DNA of 64,000 bases. Origin: Candidatus Saccharibacteria bacterium UBA2952. GTDB lineage: Bacteria > Patescibacteriota > Saccharimonadia > Saccharimonadales > Saccharimonadaceae. Position 1 is the stretch's first letter, and each line of letters starts with the position of its first letter. The notes beneath the pieces are model-generated. The model was given only the letters and a program-made list of their open reading frames with translations. It was not told where the DNA came from and searched no databases. The position numbers and the translations under genes were made by a program. Below, one piece after another: positions 60,805 through 64,000 of this stretch. The DNA is taken from positions 118,550-182,549 of the forward strand of contig DEBQ01000002.1 of NCBI GenBank assembly GCA_002348605.1. The letters run 5' to 3'.

Positions 60805-62220
60805 ATGAACTGGAAAACCATATTCAAATCTTTTAAGAACGGGGACATGCGAAAACGGCTGCTTGTCGTGCTGGGCCTAGTCGTGGTCTATCGGCTACTT
60901 GCCCACATACCTGTTCCTTTGGCCGAACCCTCGGAGCTTAAAGAAGTCATCAATAGCGTTGTATCTGGTAGCGATTTTGGAGGGTTCTTAAACCTACTCT
61001 CCGGTGGCGCGCTTGCCAGCTTGTCGATCGTACTCGTGGGCCTAAGCCCGTTTATTACCGCGAGTATTATCACTCAGCTGCTGACTAAGGCTATTCCTAA
61101 ACTCGAAGAACTCCATAAAGACGGTGAGTCCGGTCGCCGTAAAATTCAGCAGTGGACACGTATCATTAGCCTACCTCTTGCTGTGGTGCAGTCTATTGCG
61201 TTCATATACATCCTCAGGCAATCGGTGCTAGCAGGCAATACCTCGTCGGGCTTAGGTGACACGACGCTCATTGAGTGGGTTGTTGCCGTTGGAGCTATGA
61301 CGGCCGGCTCAATGCTTCTGATGTGGCTCGGTGAAATTATGACCGAACAAGGGGTCGGTAACGGTTTGTCGCTACTTATTTTCGCAGGTATCGTTAGTCA
61401 GCTGCCTCAAACACTCCAGACCATCGGAACTTCACTGCTCGACACGAGTAGCGGTAAACTACACGTCTTTAACTGGTTTGACCTGCCTGTGAATCCGCTG
61501 GCATTCTGGGTGGTACTCGCTATGGCGGTAGTATCACTTATAGTGCTGTACTTACTAGTCAAGATAAATGAAGCTCAGCGCGTCGTGACAATCAATTACG
61601 CCAAGCGTGTTCAGGGTAATTCAAGCTACGGTGGTGTCAAAAGTATTCTTCCGATGAAAATGATTGCCGCCGGGGTGATTCCGGTCATCTTCGCTGTCGC
61701 GTTCCTTAGCCTTCCAGCTTTCATTGGCCAGGTGCTGAAAGCGACCAATAATGTCGACTACGTAACGATTGGTAACAACCTTGTCACCTGGTTCCAGACA
61801 CCGAATCCGGGCGAGTTTACTGGCGAAACATGGCAAGCGTTCATTTATCCTGGCTTGTACTTCCTGCTTGTCATTGCCTTTACGTACTTTTACACCGGTA
61901 TTGTCTTTAATTCTAACGAAATCGCCGAGAACTTACAGAAACAAGGGGGTTTCATTGAAGGAGTTCGTCCCGGTGAACAGACCGAAAAGTATCTGTCTAT
62001 GACGATGAACCGTTTAATACTCTTCGGATCGTTAGTGCTTGGACTTATTGCCGTACTGCCGTTTATTGCCGAGTACTTGCTCTACCAGTTGGCTGGCGTG
62101 CAGAACAGCAACTTGGCGGTAGGTGGAACAGGTGTGCTAATTGTCGTGTCCGTCGCCCTCGAAGCCCTACGGCAGATCAACTCGCGTGCCCTTATGGTCA
62201 CGTACGATGATTATAAGTAA
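60805..62220 (+). CDS. secY: Protein translocase subunit SecY
   Basis: 471 residues, ten helices. Core of the SecYEG channel. RLLAHIPVPL, NLLSGGALASLSIVLVGLSP, the plug region, EIMTEQGVGNGLSLLIF, and the cytosolic loop YAKRVQGNSSYGG before helix 7. GAGGG lies about 10 nt before the ATG. It has its own promoter instead of riding on rplO; adk, map and infA do not follow. Confidence 0.96.
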   Translation: MNWKTIFKSFKNGDMRKRLLVVLGLVVVYRLLAHIPVPLAEPSELKEVINSVVSGSDFGGFLNLLSGGALASLSIVLVGLSPFITASIITQLLTKAIPKLEELHKDGESGRRKIQQWTRIISLPLAVVQSIAFIYILRQSVLAGNTSSGLGDTTLIEWVVAVGAMTAGSMLLMWLGEIMTEQGVGNGLSLLIFAGIVSQLPQTLQTIGTSLLDTSSGKLHVFNWFDLPVNPLAFWVVLAMAVVSLIVLYLLVKINEAQRVVTINYAKRVQGNSSYGGVKSILPMKMIAAGVIPVIFAVAFLSLPAFIGQVLKATNNVDYVTIGNNLVTWFQTPNPGEFTGETWQAFIYPGLYFLLVIAFTYFYTGIVFNSNEIAENLQKQGGFIEGVRPGEQTEKYLSMTMNRLILFGSLVLGLIAVLPFIAEYLLYQLAGVQNSNLAVGGTGVLIVVSVALEALRQINSRALMVTYDDYK

Positions 62221-62318
62221 GGCTTATAATCACACGAGCGCGCGAATGCCGGTATGATTTAAGCCGACCTTGTAATCCTACGTGCGCGGCTTGTCCCGGT
62301 ATGATTATAAGTAGACAA
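62209..62318 (+). repeat. Repeats at and after the secY 3' end
   Basis: GATTATAAG-TAAGG-CTTATAATC is a 9-bp inverted repeat spanning the secY stop. ATGATTATAAGTA recurs about 95 nt downstream, and CCGGTATGATT occurs twice between them. Probably small duplications; one may act as terminator. Confidence 0.45.
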
Positions 62319-62384
62319 CACGTATTTGCGGCTTCGTACCGTTTATGGTAACCTAGTTTCAAACAAGGGGAACGGGAAATAAAC

Positions 62385-63068
62385 ATGTCGGGACTAGAGA
62401 TCCAACATAAGCGAAATTATCATGTTATTCGGTGGGCAGTCGCATTAACGCTGCTCGCGGGCGTTGGCATATATGCTTACTTTGGCTTGCGTTGGTACAG
62501 TACGGGTATTGAATCGCCTCTGCCACTCCCTGTCGCGGCCGCAGATTCGTCTGTTGACGAAACGCCAGTAACTGACGAGCAAATAGCAAAACATAGCGTT
62601 GCAACCGATGCGCCGCGTTATGTAGAAATTCCAAAATTGGGCGTTACGAAAGCACGCGTCACGAAGGTTGGCCTGACAGACCGGCGTATTTTAGACATGC
62701 CCCGCACGCTTGACGATACCGGCTGGTATACCAAAAGCGCCAAGCCAGGTAGTGGTGCGGGCGCTGTGCTGATTGATGGCTATGCGAAGGGTGTATCGCG
62801 GGGCGGTACGTTTGAAAAACTTTCAATCCTTCAAAAAGGCGACCAAGTATCCGTTGAGCGCGGTGACAGCAAGATATTTACCTACGAAGTCTACGATGTT
62901 CGCACCATGCCGTTCGAATGGGTGTTAAAAGCCGGCATGAAAGAAATGATGTACTCGGTCGACCCAAGCAAAGAAGGTTTAAGCCTTATTGCGCCCGCTG
63001 GAAAATGGATTCCAAAAGACAAAGTGTTCGACCACCGCGTGCTTGTTCGCGCTACGATCGTTGAATAA
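62385..63068 (+). CDS. Sortase-fold protein lacking catalytic Cys and His
   Basis: 227 residues. N-terminal membrane anchor (HVIRWAVALTLLAGVGIYAYF, about 13-33) and a class E/F sortase fold: RYVEIPKLGVTKARVTKVGL, DDTGWYTKSAKPGSGAGAVL, FEKLSILQKGDQVSV, ending FDHRVLVRATI. Where sortases have GH, this has DGY (131-133); where they have TC, it has AP (203-204). An Arg at the usual place (Arg218) is kept. It is therefore predicted inactive as a transpeptidase and may bind or scaffold. AAGGGGAACGGGAA upstream of the ATG. Confidence 0.78.
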   Translation: MSGLEIQHKRNYHVIRWAVALTLLAGVGIYAYFGLRWYSTGIESPLPLPVAAADSSVDETPVTDEQIAKHSVATDAPRYVEIPKLGVTKARVTKVGLTDRRILDMPRTLDDTGWYTKSAKPGSGAGAVLIDGYAKGVSRGGTFEKLSILQKGDQVSVERGDSKIFTYEVYDVRTMPFEWVLKAGMKEMMYSVDPSKEGLSLIAPAGKWIPKDKVFDHRVLVRATIVE

Positions 63069-63070
63069 TC

Positions 63071-63079
63071 TGATATTAT
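63071..63079 (+). promoter_or_regulatory. Extended -10 promoter of the structured RNA
   Basis: TGA-TATTAT at 63071-63079, 2 nt after the preceding stop codon. The predicted start is 63086, one base before the first paired arm of the RNA. Confidence 0.55.
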
Positions 63080-63085
63080 ATCCTT

Positions 63086-63420
63086 ACCGGACACGCAAAT
63101 GTGGGTCTCACGAAGGTGCAATGCCTGGAAACTGAGCACATGTCCGGCGCCGTGTAGAGGTACGAAACCTCCGCACGTTCAATGAAACCGCGGCCGAAAG
63201 GCTCGCTCGAGAAACCGACGATGGCCGGTATAAGCTATCGACGTCGGATTAGATACCCGACGGTGAACAGGTGACCACGCTGTCGCCTCGGCGATGAAGA
63301 ATATGACGGGTGCATAACGTTACCGGCTGGGTACACCCATGCAGTCATACGCCAGAGCCCCCTGAGGGCCAAAACAAGCCGGAAGGGCGGGGTGTCTGAA
63401 AAATGACACCCCGCCCAATT
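63086..63420 (+). ncRNA. Structured non-coding RNA, about 330 nt, family not identified
   Basis: No convincing reading frame covers it. Helices that can be read directly: CCGGACA (63087-63093) with TGTCCGG (63141-63147); CGTG-GAGGT with ACCTC-CACG (63151-63177); CGTCGG (63242-63247) with CCGACG (63257-63262); TATGAC-GGGTG (63302-63312) with CACCC (63334-63338) and GTCATA (63344-63349). It begins just after an extended -10 and ends in a strong terminator. Two short strings recall RNase P RNA (GGTGAACAGGTG, CGATGGCC), but the universal P4 and 3' motifs are missing, as are tmRNA and SRP RNA marks. Confidence 0.6.
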
Positions 63421-63426
63421 AAATTT
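63385..63426 (+). terminator. Terminator of the structured RNA
   Basis: GGGCGGGGTGTC (63385-63396), 8-nt loop, GACACCCCGCCC (63405-63416), then AATTAAATTT. Twelve perfect pairs; the U tract is broken. Confidence 0.75.
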
Positions 63427-63444
63427 GAGATGGTTTTACAAATG

Positions 63445-63497
63445 AAAAGGCCACCCCGGAACGGGGCTCTGCTGCGGACTGGTGTCCGGCAGCGGCC
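63445..63497 (-). terminator. Branched terminator of the minus-strand small gene
   Basis: GGCC (63494-63497) pairs with GGCC (63449-63452), enclosing two hairpins: CCCCG/CGGGG (63454-63466) and GCTGC-GGAC/GTCC-GCAGC (63471-63493, one bulge). On the minus strand TTTTC follows. Confidence 0.65.
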
Positions 63498-63533
63498 TCT
63501 TCGTTCCGCGGGTGGCGGGGTGAGCTGGCGCCG

Positions 63534-63791
63534 TTAGCGCCTGCGAGCGATGTCGCGCAGGTCGAGGAGTGTTCGAACAGCCTCCTCGCGGCCCAGACGG
63601 GCGATCCGCTCGTTCGACATCTGGTCGAGCCCCCTGAACAGGTGGATCAGCGACAGGTCGCGAACGAACGGCAAACCTCTCAGGTCCATCAGCATCTGCT
63701 TGACAGACTCGTCGGACATCTCGCGGATGTCCAGCTCGGTCATCTCGATCAGCCCCTTCAGGCTGGTCGTCTCGGCGGTGGTAGCAACCAC
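63534..63791 (-). CDS. Small GC-rich orphan protein, 85 residues
   Basis: Helical, charged: ...ELDIREMSDESVKQMLMDLR..., ending DLRDIARRR. The frame opens at an ATG at 63818, but AAGGAG stands exactly 7 nt before the GTG at 63791, which is chosen. A TTGACA-17-TACTAT promoter (63872-63844) and a branched terminator frame it. Codons are mostly C/G-ending, unlike neighbours. No family recognised. It faces the structured RNA, with both terminators lying between them. Confidence 0.65.
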   Translation of the reverse strand: MVATTAETTSLKGLIEMTELDIREMSDESVKQMLMDLRGLPFVRDLSLIHLFRGLDQMSNERIARLGREEAVRTLLDLRDIARRR

Positions 63792-63843
63792 TGTCGAACT
63801 CCTTTTCGGTGCGGCCATCCTTCGGTCGAATGGCTATATTACT

Positions 63844-63872
63844 ATAGTATCACATAAACGTAAGCGTGTCAA
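63844..63872 (-). promoter_or_regulatory. Promoter of the 85-residue gene (TTGACA-17-TACTAT)
   Basis: On the minus strand TTGACA at 63872-63867, 17-bp spacer, TACTAT at 63849-63844. Leader of about 45 nt. Confidence 0.7.
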
Positions 63873-63877
63873 TTAGC

Positions 63878-63905
63878 TTGACCCTTCAAGCGTTTTCGGT
63901 ACAAT
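63878..63905 (+). promoter_or_regulatory. Plus-strand promoter (TTGACC-16-TACAAT)
   Basis: TTGACC (63878-63883), 16-bp spacer, TACAAT (63900-63905). The transcript leaves the window to the right. Confidence 0.45.
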
Positions 63906-63966
63906 AGAAGTAATTCAATTTTCATTTCAACGGCGGGTAGCCGAGTGAAATACTCTTATAAAATGC

Positions 63967-63995
63967 TTTACATATACCCCTGTTTGCCGTATAAT
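63967..63995 (+). promoter_or_regulatory. Second plus-strand promoter at the right edge (TTTACA-17-TATAAT)
   Basis: TTTACA (63967-63972), 17-bp spacer, TATAAT (63990-63995), pointing out of the window. Confidence 0.6.
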
Positions 63996-64000
63996 TCATA

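Noticed and set aside
63240..63262. 16S rRNA fragment because of GGATTAGATACCC
   Set aside because: Only this short string matches; it forms a loop of a local hairpin and the flanks are not rRNA-like.
63086..63420. RNase P RNA as a firm call
   Set aside because: GGTGAACAGGTG and CGATGGCC recall conserved stretches, but the GAGGAAAGTCC block and the ACAGAA...CGGCTTA 3' block are absent. Kept as an unassigned RNA.
1..64000. CRISPR arrays, insertion sequences or prophage genes
   Set aside because: No regularly spaced repeats, transposase, integrase or phage structural genes were seen.
1..64000. Alternative genetic code (UGA as Gly, as in Gracilibacteria)
   Set aside because: Several genes end with TGA at the right place (rsmD, cyoA, cyoC) and no conserved gene is interrupted by in-frame TGA.

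Overview
The window reads as a piece of a Candidatus Saccharibacteria (TM7, Candidate Phyla Radiation) chromosome. The signs are the standard genetic code, low cysteine use, a ribosomal operon with no L30 gene between S5 and L15, a dense mix of housekeeping genes and small orphan genes, and a compact cytochrome bo3-type oxidase cluster with a type II NADH dehydrogenase, as reported for some environmental Saccharibacteria. This assignment is an inference from gene content; no 16S rRNA gene is present.

Layout. 1-13.4 kb: an M1 aminopeptidase cut by the left edge, a secreted HNH nuclease, a Ser/Thr-rich exported protein, nusA, clpC under a CIRCE operator, a membrane zincin-like protein, radA, a PIN-TRAM membrane protein and a class A PBP. 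13.4-26.1 kb: tyrS, a HAD phosphatase, recG, an orphan, rsmD, two tRNA-Leu genes, an FAD oxidase, a SpoU methyltransferase, hisS, trigger factor and clpP (second CIRCE). 26.1-41.2 kb: rpoB-rpoC, rpsL-rpsG, several orphans including one of 704 residues, and fusA. 41.2-49.4 kb: an exported coiled-coil protein with a pseudopilin, cyoABCDE, ndh, tuf. 49.4-64 kb: small membrane and orphan proteins, rpsJ, a pilin, the rplC-to-rplO operon (19 genes), secY, a sortase-like protein without catalytic residues, an unassigned structured RNA of about 330 nt, and a small GC-rich gene.

How it fits together. Most of the window is gene expression and protein quality control. Both Clp genes carry CIRCE elements and so are probably under HrcA. 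The cyo cluster plus ndh would make a two-enzyme aerobic chain needing imported heme and quinone. Exported items (HNH nuclease, pilins, PBP, sortase-like protein, Ser/Thr-rich protein) fit a Gram-positive-type surface and a host-dependent life.

The most striking cross-window signal is promoter architecture: at least eight genes have a -10 hexamer exactly 6 nt before the start codon and no usable Shine-Dalgarno, which predicts leaderless mRNAs. Other leads are the RNA at 63086-63420, two tiny GC-rich genes with near-perfect promoters, a 36-residue gene enclosed by a 12-bp inverted repeat, tRNA-Leu genes whose CCA ends lie inside long palindromes, loss of both zinc sites in RpoC, and the pseudosortase.
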